DNA of 64,000 bases. It comes from Streptomyces hyaluromycini (GTDB lineage: Bacteria > Actinomycetota > Actinomycetes > Streptomycetales > Streptomycetaceae). The notes under the pieces are model-generated. The model made no database searches. It was not told where the DNA came from and saw only the letters and a program-made list of their open reading frames with translations. Both the position numbers and the translations under genes were made by a program. Location of the stretch: assembly GCF_002217755.1 (NCBI RefSeq), contig NZ_BCFL01000018.1:310001-374000 (forward strand), read 5' to 3'. Shown here piece after piece: positions 49,898-59,420 of this stretch. The stretch's first letter is position 1, and every line of letters starts with the position of its first letter.

Positions 49898-51301
49898 TCA
49901 GGCGCCGAGTTCGCGAACAGCCTGGGCGAACGCGTCACCGCGCTTGTTGTAGTTGGCGAACATGTCCATGGAGGCACAGGCGGGCGCAAGGAGCACCGTG
50001 TCTCCGGCGACGGCGAGTCGCCGCGCCTCCTGGACCGCCGCGAGCATCGCCCCAGTGTCGGTCCGGTCGAGGTCGACGACCGGGACTTCCGGCGCGTGTC
50101 GCGCGAGGGCGTCCCGGATGAGGGCGCGATCGGCGCCGATGAGCACCACACCGCGAAGTCGCTTTGCCGACTTGGCGACCAGTTCGTCGAAGGTCGCGCC
50201 CTTCGCCAGACCGCCCGCAATCCACACGATCGACTCATATGACGCCAACGAGGCTTCCGCTGCGTGCGTGTTGGTGGCCTTGGAGTCGTCGACGTAGGCG
50301 ACCCCGTCCACATCGGCCACGTGCGCGATGCGGTGGGCGTCCGGGGTGAAGTTCCGCAGCCCGTCCCGTACGGCCGTGGGGGGCACCCCGAAGGCGCGGG
50401 CGAGGGCCGCCGCCGCGAGGGCGTTGGCGATGTTGTGCGGGGCCGGCGGGTTGACGTCGGAGACCTCGGCCAGCTCCTGGGCGTTCTTCTGCCGGTTCTC
50501 GACGAAGGCGCGGTCCACGAGGATGCCGTCCACGACGCCGAGTTGGGAGGGCCCCGGGGTGCCGAGGGTGAAGCCGACGGCCCGGCAGCCCTCCTCGACG
50601 TCGGCCTCGCGCACCAGCTCCTCGGTGAGCTTGTCGGCGACGTTGTAGACGCAGGCGACCCGGTTGCCCTCGTAGATACGGCCCTTGTCCTTGGCGTACG
50701 CCTCCATGGAGCCGTGCCAGTCGAGGTGGTCGGGGGCGAGGTTCAGTACGGCCGCCGAGTGGGCGCGCAGCGAGGGCGCCCAGTGCAGCTGGTAGCTCGA
50801 CAGCTCCACGGCCAGGACGTCGTACTCCTCGTCCCCGAGGACCGCGTCGAGCAGCGAGACGCCGATGTTGCCGACGGCGGCCGTGCGCAGGCCGGCGGCC
50901 TTCAGGATGGACGCCAGCATCTGGACCGTGGTGGTCTTGCCGTTGGTGCCGGTGACGGCCAGCCAGGGAGCCGCGTCGGGGCCGCGCAGCCGCCAGGCCA
51001 GCTCGACATCGCCCCAGATCTCGATGCCGGCCGCACGGGCCGCCTGGAACAGCGGCTTGTCCGGCTTCCAGCCGGGCGCGGTGACGATCAGTTCGGTGCC
51101 CTCGGGCAGGGTGGCGCCGTCTCCGAGCCGTACCGTGACGCCCAGCGCCTCCAGTTCGGCGGCCTGCTCACGCGCGCGTGCGTCGTCGCCGTCGTTGACG
51201 ACCGTGACGATCGCGCCCCGCGCGTGCAGCACCCTGGCCGCCGGGACACCGGAGACGCCGAGCCCGGCGACGGTGACGTGCTTGCCCTGCCAGTCGGTCA
51301 C
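49898..51301 (-). CDS. murD: UDP-MurNAc-L-Ala:D-Glu ligase MurD
   Basis: Adds D-glutamate to UDP-MurNAc-L-alanine. The 467-aa ligase has an N-terminal Rossmann segment HVTVAGLGVSGVPAARVLHA, the ATP loop WLAVTGTNGKTTTVQMLASI and NLAPDHLDWHGSMEAYAKDK. The C-domain holds DDSKATNTHAAEASLASYES and VWIAGGLAKGATFDELV. GTG 51301 overlaps the mraY stop by four bases; an ATG at 51316 would give a longer overlap. The frame further upstream is in mraY. Confidence 0.96.
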   Translation of the reverse strand: MTDWQGKHVTVAGLGVSGVPAARVLHARGAIVTVVNDGDDARAREQAAELEALGVTVRLGDGATLPEGTELIVTAPGWKPDKPLFQAARAAGIEIWGDVELAWRLRGPDAAPWLAVTGTNGKTTTVQMLASILKAAGLRTAAVGNIGVSLLDAVLGDEEYDVLAVELSSYQLHWAPSLRAHSAAVLNLAPDHLDWHGSMEAYAKDKGRIYEGNRVACVYNVADKLTEELVREADVEEGCRAVGFTLGTPGPSQLGVVDGILVDRAFVENRQKNAQELAEVSDVNPPAPHNIANALAAAALARAFGVPPTAVRDGLRNFTPDAHRIAHVADVDGVAYVDDSKATNTHAAEASLASYESIVWIAGGLAKGATFDELVAKSAKRLRGVVLIGADRALIRDALARHAPEVPVVDLDRTDTGAMLAAVQEARRLAVAGDTVLLAPACASMDMFANYNKRGDAFAQAVRELGA

Positions 51302-52371
51302 TTGTCCGCTGCCCATCCTGCGTAGAAGAGGCCCAGTCCGACAATCACACAGATGCCCTGGATGATCCAGAAGCGGACCACCACAAGGACTTCGGACCAG
51401 CCCTTGAGTTCGAAGTGGTGCTGGAGCGGTGCCATCCGGAAGACGCGCCTGCCGGTGAGCCGGAAGGAGCCGACCTGGATGACGACCGACATGGTGATGA
51501 GGACGAACAGACCGCCCATGATGGCGACGAGGAGTTCGGTGCGGGACAGGATCGCCAGGCCCGTGAGGACACCGCCGAGCGCGAGCGAACCGGTGTCGCC
51601 CATGAAGATCTTGGCCGGCGAGGTGTTCCACCACAGGAAGCCGAGGCAGGAACCCATCAGCGCGGAGGCGATGACCGCGAGGTCCAGCGGGTCGCGCACC
51701 TCGTAGCAGGCGTTGGGGTTGGTCAGGGTGACCGCGTTGGCGCAGGACTCCTGGAACTGCCAGACGCCGATGAACGTGTAGGCGCCGAAGACGAGCACGG
51801 AGGCGCCGGTGGCGAGGCCGTCCAGACCGTCGGTCAGGTTCACGCCGTTGGACATCGCGAGGATCATGAACAGCGCCCAGACCACGAACAGCACCGGGCC
51901 GATGGACCAGCCGAAGTCCGTGATGAACGACAGCTTCGTGGACGCCGGGGTGTTGCCGCGGGCGTCGGCGAACATCAGCGACAGCACCGCGAAGGAGATA
52001 CCGACGATCAGCTGGCCGGCCATCTTCGCCTTGGCCCGCAGGCCCAGCGAACGCCGCTTGACGATCTTGATGTAGTCGTCCAGGAAGCCGACCAGGCCCA
52101 TCCCGCACATCAGGCCGAGCACCAGCACGCCCGAGTAGGTCGGGGTGTAGCCGGTGATCACCTTGGACAGGAAGTAGGCGGCGACCGTCGCGAAGATGAA
52201 GGCGATACCGCCCATCGTCGGCGTACCGCGCTTGCTGGCGTGCTCGCGCGGGCCGTCGTCACGGATGTACTGGCCGTAGCCCTTGCGGGCGAGGAGCTTG
52301 ATCAGCAGCGGGGTGCCGACCAGGGTCAGGAAGAGACCGATGACGCCCGAGAAGAGGATCTGCTTCATCAT
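51298..52371 (-). CDS. mraY: Lipid I synthase MraY
   Basis: Transfers phospho-MurNAc-pentapeptide to undecaprenyl phosphate. The 357-aa protein has ten membrane helices. Family signatures are GPREHASKRGTPTMGGIAFI, GFLDDYIKIVKRRSLGLRAK, NLTDGLDGLATGASVLVFGA, with the Asp residues required for catalysis, and LGFLWWNTSPAKIFMGDTGS. PLQHHFELKGWSE is the HHH-like motif. The ATG at 52371 overlaps the murF stop by four bases. Confidence 0.97.
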   Translation of the reverse strand: MMKQILFSGVIGLFLTLVGTPLLIKLLARKGYGQYIRDDGPREHASKRGTPTMGGIAFIFATVAAYFLSKVITGYTPTYSGVLVLGLMCGMGLVGFLDDYIKIVKRRSLGLRAKAKMAGQLIVGISFAVLSLMFADARGNTPASTKLSFITDFGWSIGPVLFVVWALFMILAMSNGVNLTDGLDGLATGASVLVFGAYTFIGVWQFQESCANAVTLTNPNACYEVRDPLDLAVIASALMGSCLGFLWWNTSPAKIFMGDTGSLALGGVLTGLAILSRTELLVAIMGGLFVLITMSVVIQVGSFRLTGRRVFRMAPLQHHFELKGWSEVLVVVRFWIIQGICVIVGLGLFYAGWAADK

Positions 52372-53795
52372 CGGGCATCAACACCCTCGGCACCGGACTC
52401 CAGAAGCGCCTGCGCAACGCTCTCCAGGCCCACCGACCGTGATGCCTTCACGAGGACGACGTCCCCCGGGCGCAACTCGCTGCGCAACAGGTCGACCGCC
52501 GCCTGTGCGTCGGACACGTGCACCGACTCCTCACCCCACGAACCCTCGTTATATGCGCCCAGTTGCAGCCAGGAGGCTTCCACTCCCCCGACGGCGACGA
52601 GCTTGCCGACATTGAGCCGGACGGCGAGCCGTCCGACCGCGTCGTGCTCGGCGAGCGCCTCGTCCCCGAGCTCGGCCATCTTGCCGAGCACCGCCCACGT
52701 GCGTCCCCCCTTTGCCTGTGAGGCTGTGCCCATGGCCGCGAGCGCGCGCAGCGCGGCTCGCATGGACTCGGGGTTGGCGTTGTAGGCGTCGTTGACGATG
52801 GTCACGCCGTCCGGGCGCTCCGTGACCTCCATACGCCAGCGGGAGAGGGAGCCCGCCTCGGAGAGCGCGAGGGCGATCTCTTCCGCGGACATGCCCAGCT
52901 CATGGGCGACGGCGGCCGCGGCGAGCGCGTTCGACACGTGGTGCTCACCGTACAGGCGCATGGTCACATCGCTTGCACCGGAGGGTGTGTGAAGGCTGAA
53001 CGCGGGCTGTCCCGTGTCCGTGAGTCGTACGTTCTCGGCCCGTACGTCCGCTTCGGCCGACTCTCCGAAAAGGACCACCTTCGCCTTGGTACGGGTGGCC
53101 ATGGCCCGCACCAACGGGTCGTCCGCGTTGAGGATCGCGGCGCCGCCCTCCTCGGCCGCGGGCAGGGCCTCCACCAACTCGCCCTTCGCCTGGGCGATCT
53201 GCTCCCGGCCGCCGAACTCGCCGATGTGGGCGGTGCCGACGTTGAGGACCAGGCCGATCTTCGGGGGCGTCAGATCGGTGAGGTAGCGGATGTGGCCGAT
53301 GCCGCGGGCGCCCATCTCCAGCACCAGGAACTTCGTCTCCTCGGTGGCGGACAGGGCGGTCAGCGGCAGCCCGATCTCGTTGTTGAGCGAGCCGGGTGTG
53401 AACACGGTCGGCGCCTTGGTGCGCAGCACCTGGGCGATGAGGTCCTTGGTGCTGGTCTTGCCGGCCGAGCCGGTCAGCGCCACGAGGGTCGCGCCGAGCC
53501 GTCGTACGACATGGCGGGCGAGGGCTCCGAGGGCCCTCTGGACGTCGTCCACGACGATCGCGGGCACGCCGACGGGGCGCGACGCCAGTACGGCGACCGC
53601 GCCCTGCTCGACGACCTGGGCGGCGAAGTCGTGGCCGTCCACGCGCTCACCCGCGAAGGCGGCGAAGAGACTGCCCGGCCCCACCTCGCGGGAGTCCCGG
53701 ACGACCTCACCGGTGACCAGGACGGACGGATCCGGTATGTCGTGCGTCTGCCCGCCGACGACTTCTGCGATCTCGGCGAGAGAGAGGGCGATCAC
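52368..53795 (-). CDS. murF: UDP-MurNAc-tripeptide:D-Ala-D-Ala ligase MurF
   Basis: Adds D-Ala-D-Ala to the UDP-MurNAc-tripeptide, completing the pentapeptide. The 475-aa ligase starts at GTG 53795 and has the ATP loop VALTGSAGKTSTKDLIAQVL, LVLEMGARGIGHIRYLTDLT, VNDAYNANPESMRAALRAL and VLGKMAELGDEALAEHDAVG. It is 28 bases after murE and overlaps mraY by four. Confidence 0.96.
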   Translation of the reverse strand: MIALSLAEIAEVVGGQTHDIPDPSVLVTGEVVRDSREVGPGSLFAAFAGERVDGHDFAAQVVEQGAVAVLASRPVGVPAIVVDDVQRALGALARHVVRRLGATLVALTGSAGKTSTKDLIAQVLRTKAPTVFTPGSLNNEIGLPLTALSATEETKFLVLEMGARGIGHIRYLTDLTPPKIGLVLNVGTAHIGEFGGREQIAQAKGELVEALPAAEEGGAAILNADDPLVRAMATRTKAKVVLFGESAEADVRAENVRLTDTGQPAFSLHTPSGASDVTMRLYGEHHVSNALAAAAVAHELGMSAEEIALALSEAGSLSRWRMEVTERPDGVTIVNDAYNANPESMRAALRALAAMGTASQAKGGRTWAVLGKMAELGDEALAEHDAVGRLAVRLNVGKLVAVGGVEASWLQLGAYNEGSWGEESVHVSDAQAAVDLLRSELRPGDVVLVKASRSVGLESVAQALLESGAEGVDAR

Positions 53796-53823
53796 AAGTT
53801 CATCCCCTGGGTCTTCTGGATTT

Positions 53824-55479
53824 TCATCCCTGGGTTTTCTGGATGGCTTCGCGGAGGACCTGACGGTCGTCGAAGGGACGGATCACGCCGGCGATGTCCT
53901 GGCCCTGCTCGTGGCCCTTGCCGGCGACCAGCACGGTGTCGCCGGGGTGCGCGCGGGCGACGGCGGCTTCGATCGCGGCGGCCCGGTCCTCGAAGAGGAG
54001 CACCTCGCCGCGCTCGTGGGCGGGCACCGACGCCGCGCCTTCGAGCATGGCCGCGAGGATGGCGAGAGGGTCCTCGGAGCGGGGGTTGTCGGAGGTCAGT
54101 ACGGCCGTGTCGGCGAGCCGGGCCGCGGCGGCGCCCATCGGGGCGCGCTTGGTGCGGTCGCGGTCGCCGCCGCAGCCGAGGACGACGAGCAGCCGGCCCT
54201 TGGTGACCTTGCGAAGCGCCCTGAGGACCGACTCGACGGCGTCCGTCTTGTGGGCGTAGTCGACGACCGCGAGGTAGGGCTGTCCGGCGTCCACGCGCTC
54301 CAGACGGCCCGGGACGCCCGGCACCGCGGCGATGCCGTCGGCGGCGGTCTGCGGGTCGAGCCCGGCGGCGGCGAGGGCGACGATCGCGGCGAGGGTGTTC
54401 GCCACGTTGAAGGGGCCAGGCAGCGGCGACTTGGCGGCGACCCGGACGCCCCCGGGCCCGGTGACGGTGAACGTCGAGTCCATCGGGCCGATGTGGACGT
54501 CGGTGGCCCGCCAGTCGGCGTCCGGGTGGCCCTCGGCGGAGTAGGTGACGACCGGGACGGTGGCCTCCCGGGCGAGCCGGCGGCCGTACTCGTCGTCGGC
54601 GTTGACCACTCCCCGTCTGCTGCGTTTCGGGGTGAAAAGCTGCGCCTTGGCCCGGTAGTAGTCCTCCATGTCGGAGTGGAACTCCATGTGTTCCGGGCTG
54701 AGGTTGGTGAAGACGGCGATGTCGAAGACGCAGCCGTCGACCCGGCCGAGGACCAGGGCGTGGCTGGAGACCTCCATGGCGACGGCCTCGACCCCGCGCT
54801 CGCGCATCACGGCGAACAGGGCCTGGAGGTCGGTGGCCTCGGGGGTGGTGCGCTCGGACTTGATGCGCTCGTCGCCGATGCGCGTCTCGACCGTGCCGAT
54901 CAGGCCGGTGTTGCGCGTGGTCTTCAGACCGCCCTCGACCAGGTACGCCGTGGTGGTCTTCCCGGACGTGCCGGTGATGCCGATCTGGAGCAGGTCGCCG
55001 CCGGGACGGCCGTAGATGGTGGCCGCGAGTTCGCCCATCCGCGCGCGCGGGTCGTCGACGACCAGGACCGGCAGGCCGGTGGCGGCGGCGCGCGCGGCGC
55101 CCGTCGGGTCGGTCAGTACGGCGACCGCGCCGAGGCCGGCGGCCTGGGCGACGAAGTCGGCGCCGTGCAGCCGGGCGCCCGGCAGGGCGGCGTACAGGTC
55201 GCCGGGGCGGACCGCGCGCGAGTCATGGGTGATGCCCGTGACCTCGGCGCTGCTGTCCGGTTCGGCGGCACCCAGCTGGCCGGCGAGTTCCGCGAGGGGT
55301 GTGGCGGAGGTCCGTACCGGCCTGGGCGGCCCCGGATGTGTCACGGAAGCGCCCTTCTGGGTGGTTTGGGACTGATCAGCGTGTGGCACGGCGGTGAGCG
55401 TACCGGGCGCACCCGCTCCGGAGCGAAGCGAGGGGCGCGGGGTCCCGTGGTTCCCGGGATCGGGGGTGATCGTTGTCAC
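53824..55479 (-). CDS. murE: UDP-MurNAc-L-Ala-D-Glu:diaminopimelate ligase MurE
   Basis: Adds diaminopimelate to the precursor. The 551-aa protein has an unconserved N-terminal extension of about 50 residues (GTG 55479 after AGGAA; an internal GTG before THPGPPRP is possible). ATP loop GITGTSGKTTTAYLVEGGLK, NLSPEHMEFHSDMEDYYRAK and the substrate motif LTSDNPRSEDPLAILA follow; DNPR is the diaminopimelate-specific form. Streptomyces walls contain LL-DAP, so that isomer is the presumed substrate; the sequence does not show it. It lies 42 bases after ftsI. Confidence 0.95.
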   Translation of the reverse strand: MTTITPDPGNHGTPRPSLRSGAGAPGTLTAVPHADQSQTTQKGASVTHPGPPRPVRTSATPLAELAGQLGAAEPDSSAEVTGITHDSRAVRPGDLYAALPGARLHGADFVAQAAGLGAVAVLTDPTGAARAAATGLPVLVVDDPRARMGELAATIYGRPGGDLLQIGITGTSGKTTTAYLVEGGLKTTRNTGLIGTVETRIGDERIKSERTTPEATDLQALFAVMRERGVEAVAMEVSSHALVLGRVDGCVFDIAVFTNLSPEHMEFHSDMEDYYRAKAQLFTPKRSRRGVVNADDEYGRRLAREATVPVVTYSAEGHPDADWRATDVHIGPMDSTFTVTGPGGVRVAAKSPLPGPFNVANTLAAIVALAAAGLDPQTAADGIAAVPGVPGRLERVDAGQPYLAVVDYAHKTDAVESVLRALRKVTKGRLLVVLGCGGDRDRTKRAPMGAAAARLADTAVLTSDNPRSEDPLAILAAMLEGAASVPAHERGEVLLFEDRAAAIEAAVARAHPGDTVLVAGKGHEQGQDIAGVIRPFDDRQVLREAIQKTQG

Positions 55480-55521
55480 GAGCTCGTTCCTGGTGGTCTG
55501 TGCGAAGTGCTGAGGTGCTGA

Positions 55522-57522
55522 TCAGGGCTTGTAGTCGACGGGCAGGTCGGCCGCCTTGGCGCCGGTCGGCGGGATCTGGAGGGTCTTGAGGGCGAACTCC
55601 ATCACCTGCTTGTAGATCGGGCCGCAGATCTGGCCGCCGAAGTAGCTGCCGGCGGTGGCGTTCTGGATGGCGCAGTAGACGGTGATGCGGGGCTTGTCGG
55701 CGGGTGCGAACCCGGCGAACGACGAGGTGTAGCCGCGGTACCTGCCGGTGGCCGGATCCACTCGGTTGGCGGTGCCGGTCTTGCCGGCGACGTTGTAACC
55801 GGGGATGGCCGCCTTGGCGCCGGTGCCCTGCTCGTCGTCCACGACGGACTCCAGCATCTCGGCGAGCGTCGTGGCCGTCTTCGCACTGATCACGCGGGTC
55901 TTCTCGGGCTGGGCGGCCGGGGTGTAGCGGCCGTCGGCGCCCTTGGTGCCGCGCACCAGGGTCGGGTCGACGCGGACCCCGCCGTTGGCGATGGTCGAGT
56001 AGACGGAGGCCGCCTGCATGGCGTTGATGGAGAAGCCCTGGCCGAAAGGAATCGTGTACTGCTGCGACGTCGACCACTTGTCCGGCGAGGCCAGGATGCC
56101 CTTGGTCTCGCCGGGGAAGCCGAGCCCGGAGTAGCTGCCGATGCCGAACTTGCGCAGGTACGAGTAGAGGACCTGGTTGGCCTGTTCCTGGGTCTTGCCG
56201 AGCTGGCCGGCGGCGAGGATGGTGCCGATGTTGCTGGACTTGGCGAGCACGCCGTTGAGCGTGAGGTACCAGGTCGCGTGGTCGACGTCGTCCTTGAAGA
56301 GCCGGTCGCCGCGGTGCAGCCGGTTGGGCACCACCACGTGGGTGAGCGGGGTGGCGGCGTTCTGCTCCAGGACGGCCGCCATCGACATCACCTTGGCCGT
56401 GGAGCCGGGCTCGTAGGCGTCCTGGAGGGCCGCGTTGCCCATGTCGGCGGAGTCGGCCGTCGACAGGTCGTTCGGGTCGAAGCCGGGCGAGTTGGCCATG
56501 GCCAGGATCTGGCCGGTCCTGGTGTCCTGGACGACCACATAGCCGCGGTCCGCCTTGGACTTCTTGACCTGCTCGGTGATGGCGTTCTGCGCGGCCCACT
56601 GGATGTCGCGGTCGATGGTCAGCTCGACGTCGGAGCCGGCCACGGCCGGGGTCTCGGTGGAACCCGCGGTGGGCACCTCGCGGCCGCCGGACTGGGCGTA
56701 GCGGATCTTGCCGTCCTTGCCGGTCAGCTCCTTGTCGAGCTGCTGCTCGATGCCGCCGCCGCCCTTGCCCTCGGCGTTGACCCAGCCCAGTATCCCGGCG
56801 GCCAGGTCGCCGTTCGGGTACACGCGCTGGCTGCTCGGGTCGGCGAAGACGCCGGCCAGCACGTTGACGGTGTTGGCGTCGGTCCCGGCCTTGGCGGTGA
56901 GCGCGGCCTTCAGGTCCTTGATCTGCTTCCAGACCTGCGGGGTCTGCCGGGTCGCGAGCCGGACGTAGCGCAGCTCCTTGTTCTTCGGCTGCAGCAGCTT
57001 GAGCAGGTCGGCCTGGTTCCTGCCGAGGATCGGGGCGAGCAGCGCGGCGGCCTGCTCGGGCCCGTCGTCCACCCTGAGCTGCTTGCTGGTGAACATCGTG
57101 GGGTCGGCGGTGATGTCGTACGCGTCCTCGCTGATCGCCAGCGCCACGCCGTTGCGGTCGGTGATCCCGCCGCGCTCGGCGGCCAGGGTGTGCACGACGT
57201 ACCGGTTCTGCTCGGCCTTCGCCGCGTACGCGCTGGCGTCGACGGCCTGGACCTGGAGCAGGCGTCCGACGAAGACCATCAGCACGAGGGCCAGGGCGAG
57301 GCCGACCATGCGCAGCCGGGGACGGGGGCTGCCTAGGCGCAGGGGGGGTGCGGCCGGGGGGCGCGGGCCGCTCGGACGGCGGACCGGGCGGGCGCCGGGA
57401 CCGGGGCCGGACCGGCTCCGGACGGTACCCCTGGGGTCCCGGGGGCGGGGCGGCCTGGCGGGGCCGGGCACGCGGCGGCGCGGCGGTTGCCTGTCTCCAG
57501 AAGTGTCTGGCACTTCCGTCAC
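55522..57522 (-). CDS. ftsI: Septal transpeptidase FtsI (PBP3-like)
   Basis: A class B penicillin-binding protein cross-linking septal peptidoglycan with FtsW. The 666-aa protein has a Pro/Arg-rich cytoplasmic N-terminus (about 1-70), a membrane helix MVGLALALVLMVFVGRLLQV, a pedestal domain, and the transpeptidase motifs: YEPGSTAKVMSMAAVLEQN with the catalytic Ser and Lys, LAKSSNIGTILAAGQLG as the SxN motif, and NVAGKTGTANRVDPATG as KTG. GTG 57522 overlaps the ftsL stop by four bases. The C-terminus has no PASTA domain. Confidence 0.95.
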   Translation of the reverse strand: MTEVPDTSGDRQPPRRRVPGPARPPRPRDPRGTVRSRSGPGPGARPVRRPSGPRPPAAPPLRLGSPRPRLRMVGLALALVLMVFVGRLLQVQAVDASAYAAKAEQNRYVVHTLAAERGGITDRNGVALAISEDAYDITADPTMFTSKQLRVDDGPEQAAALLAPILGRNQADLLKLLQPKNKELRYVRLATRQTPQVWKQIKDLKAALTAKAGTDANTVNVLAGVFADPSSQRVYPNGDLAAGILGWVNAEGKGGGGIEQQLDKELTGKDGKIRYAQSGGREVPTAGSTETPAVAGSDVELTIDRDIQWAAQNAITEQVKKSKADRGYVVVQDTRTGQILAMANSPGFDPNDLSTADSADMGNAALQDAYEPGSTAKVMSMAAVLEQNAATPLTHVVVPNRLHRGDRLFKDDVDHATWYLTLNGVLAKSSNIGTILAAGQLGKTQEQANQVLYSYLRKFGIGSYSGLGFPGETKGILASPDKWSTSQQYTIPFGQGFSINAMQAASVYSTIANGGVRVDPTLVRGTKGADGRYTPAAQPEKTRVISAKTATTLAEMLESVVDDEQGTGAKAAIPGYNVAGKTGTANRVDPATGRYRGYTSSFAGFAPADKPRITVYCAIQNATAGSYFGGQICGPIYKQVMEFALKTLQIPPTGAKAADLPVDYKP

Positions 57523-58082
57523 CTGCCGGGGGTCGTGGTCGGGGATGTCACGGGCGTGAGCGTCGGGGTCGGGGTGGGCGTCGGCGCGGGTGCCGTCACC
57601 GGCACGGAGGCCGCAGGGGTCGTCACCGGCACGGAGGCGGTGGGCGTCGGGGTGGGCACGGCGGCGGACGGCGTGCCGATGGCCTCGGGGGCGAGGGGCA
57701 CGGTGGTCTGCCGCAGGGCGGCGGGGCCGGGGATGCCCTTGACGGTGCCGTCCGGGTCGAGGAAGGCCGGGTCGCCGCCGGGGACCATGCCGAGCTCGCG
57801 GGCGCGGCGCTGGAGCGCGTCGGGGGCGGAGTAGGCGTCGATGTCCCGTTGCAGGGCCTGTTCCTCGTCCGTGAGGTTCTTGGTCTGCTTCTGCAGGTCG
57901 TCGAGTTTGAACGAGCCCTCGCTGAGCGCCGAGTTCAGCACCAGCAGGCCGATCAGACCGCCGCTGAGGAGCAGGACGACGAGCAGGACGAACGGGGTGC
58001 GGGCGGCCCGGTTGGCACGGCCGGCCGGAAAGAGCCGGGCGAGCCGGGCCGCCCGTCCCCGGAGCTCGGGTTTCCTACTCAC
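57519..58082 (-). CDS. ftsL: Divisome protein FtsL with Thr/Pro tail
   Basis: A 187-aa single-pass protein with a short basic cytoplasmic tail, membrane helix TPFVLLVVLLLSGGLIGLLV and a coiled coil (LSEGSFKLDDLQKQTKNLTD, then EEQALQRDIDAYSAPDALQ), followed by ELGMVPGGDPAFL, the usual end of an FtsL/DivIC-like domain. The remaining 60 residues are an extracytoplasmic, low-complexity Thr/Pro/Val/Ala tail with repeated PTPTPT and SVPVT units. It lies 33 bases after rsmH and is coupled to ftsI. Confidence 0.88.
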   Translation of the reverse strand: MSRKPELRGRAARLARLFPAGRANRAARTPFVLLVVLLLSGGLIGLLVLNSALSEGSFKLDDLQKQTKNLTDEEQALQRDIDAYSAPDALQRRARELGMVPGGDPAFLDPDGTVKGIPGPAALRQTTVPLAPEAIGTPSAAVPTPTPTASVPVTTPAASVPVTAPAPTPTPTPTLTPVTSPTTTPGR

Positions 58083-58115
58083 GTGTCCTCCGGTGGGTCC
58101 GGAAACCCCGCTCGC

Positions 58116-59072
58116 TCACTCGGCTTCCTCCCTGATGCGCTGGGCTCCCCGAAGACGCGCCGGCGCCGCCCGGCGGTTCTCGGCGACCTCTTCCTCGGTG
58201 GGAAGTTCGGCACCGCGCGTGAGCAGCTTGAGCCGGGGCTGGTACTGCTCGGGCACGACCGGCAGCCCGGGCGGCGCGGTGGTGGCGGCGCCGGCCGCGA
58301 ACACCTGCTTGACGAGGCGGTCTTCGAGCGAGTGGTACGACAGTACGGCGATCCGGCCGCCGACCGCGAGGGCCTTCACGGCGGCCGGGATCGCCCTTTC
58401 CAGGACGGCCAGTTCGCCGTTGACCTCGATGCGCAGCGCCTGGAAGGTGCGCTTGGCCGGGTTGCCGCCGGTGCGCTTGGCGGCCTGCGGCAGCGAGTCC
58501 CGGATCAGCTCGACGAGCCGGGCGCTGTTGCTGAACGGCTCCTTCTCGCGCTCCCGGACGATCGCCGAGACGATCCGCTTGGCCTGCTTCTCCTCGCCGT
58601 ACGCGAACAGGATCCGGACGAGGTCGCCGGCCGGGTAGGTGTTGAGGACCTCGGCGGCGCTGATGCCGGTCGTCTGGTCCATGCGCATGTCGAGGGGGGC
58701 GTCCTGGGCGTAGGCGAAGCCGCGGCCGGCCTCGTCCAGTTGCATGGAGGAGACGCCGAGGTCGAACAGCACGCCCTGCACGCGCGCGATGCCGAGGCGT
58801 TCGAGTACGTCGGGCAGTTCGTCGTAGACGGCGTGCACCAGGGTGGCGCGCTCGCCGAAGGGGGCGAGCCGCTCGCCGGACAGGCGCAGGGCCTCCTTGT
58901 CGCGGTCCAGGGCGACCAGGCGGGCCTCGGGGAAGCGGGTGAGCAGCGCCTCGCTGTGGCCGCCGAGGCCGAGGGTGCAGTCGACGACCACGCTGCCCGG
59001 CCGCTCCAGGGCGGGCGCCAGCAGATCCAGGCACCGCTGGAGCATCACCGGGACGTGTCGACTCTGGCTCAA
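58116..59072 (-). CDS. rsmH: 16S rRNA m4C1402 methyltransferase RsmH (MraW)
   Basis: Methylates N4 of cytidine 1402 in 16S rRNA using S-adenosylmethionine. The 318-aa protein starts at TTG 59072 with [20 protein letters not shown]; the SAM site is [19 protein letters not shown] and [40 protein letters not shown] and [20 protein letters not shown] are also diagnostic. It heads the dcw cluster; mraZ, which precedes it in many bacteria, is not present. The gap upstream of it is 348 bases. Confidence 0.95.
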   Translation of the reverse strand: MSQSRHVPVMLQRCLDLLAPALERPGSVVVDCTLGLGGHSEALLTRFPEARLVALDRDKEALRLSGERLAPFGERATLVHAVYDELPDVLERLGIARVQGVLFDLGVSSMQLDEAGRGFAYAQDAPLDMRMDQTTGISAAEVLNTYPAGDLVRILFAYGEEKQAKRIVSAIVREREKEPFSNSARLVELIRDSLPQAAKRTGGNPAKRTFQALRIEVNGELAVLERAIPAAVKALAVGGRIAVLSYHSLEDRLVKQVFAAGAATTAPPGLPVVPEQYQPRLKLLTRGAELPTEEEVAENRRAAPARLRGAQRIREEAE

Positions 59073-59420
59073 GGGGGCCTCTCAGGTCCGGCACGGGGGA
59101 CGCACCGCCGGGTCCCCGCCCGCTCGGTACGCGCGCCGCGCACGTGGGGAGACGGCCCGGGCGCCGTGCCGGGGTCTCCAGGGGATTTCACCAGCGGGGA
59201 GAGCCTCGCCTCCCGCTTCGCGTCACTTTAGTCCACCGTGTCGCGCGGTCAATCAACCGGCCTGCGCGGCGCGTACGGCGTCCCGGCCGGGGTGTGATTC
59301 ATCGGGAATCACCCGGGCGGCCCCGGTTTGCCCTCCGTGTGGGTTAGCTCACAACAAGCCACGATGACGTTCTTTGTCCCCTCTCACAGCAGGCCGTGAC
59401 CAGGGGTGACCAGTACCGTC
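59073..59420. other. Divergent control region between rsmH and carbonic anhydrase gene
   Basis: No gene is visible. A GACAC/GTGTC core occurs at 59238-59242. The block GTGTGGGTTAGCTCACAAC (about 59337-59355) is less GC-rich and could hold a promoter for either side. Nothing else of note is seen. Confidence 0.5.

Noticed and set aside
59073..59420. mraZ upstream of rsmH
   Set aside because: No frame in the gap resembles MraZ; it appears to be absent here.
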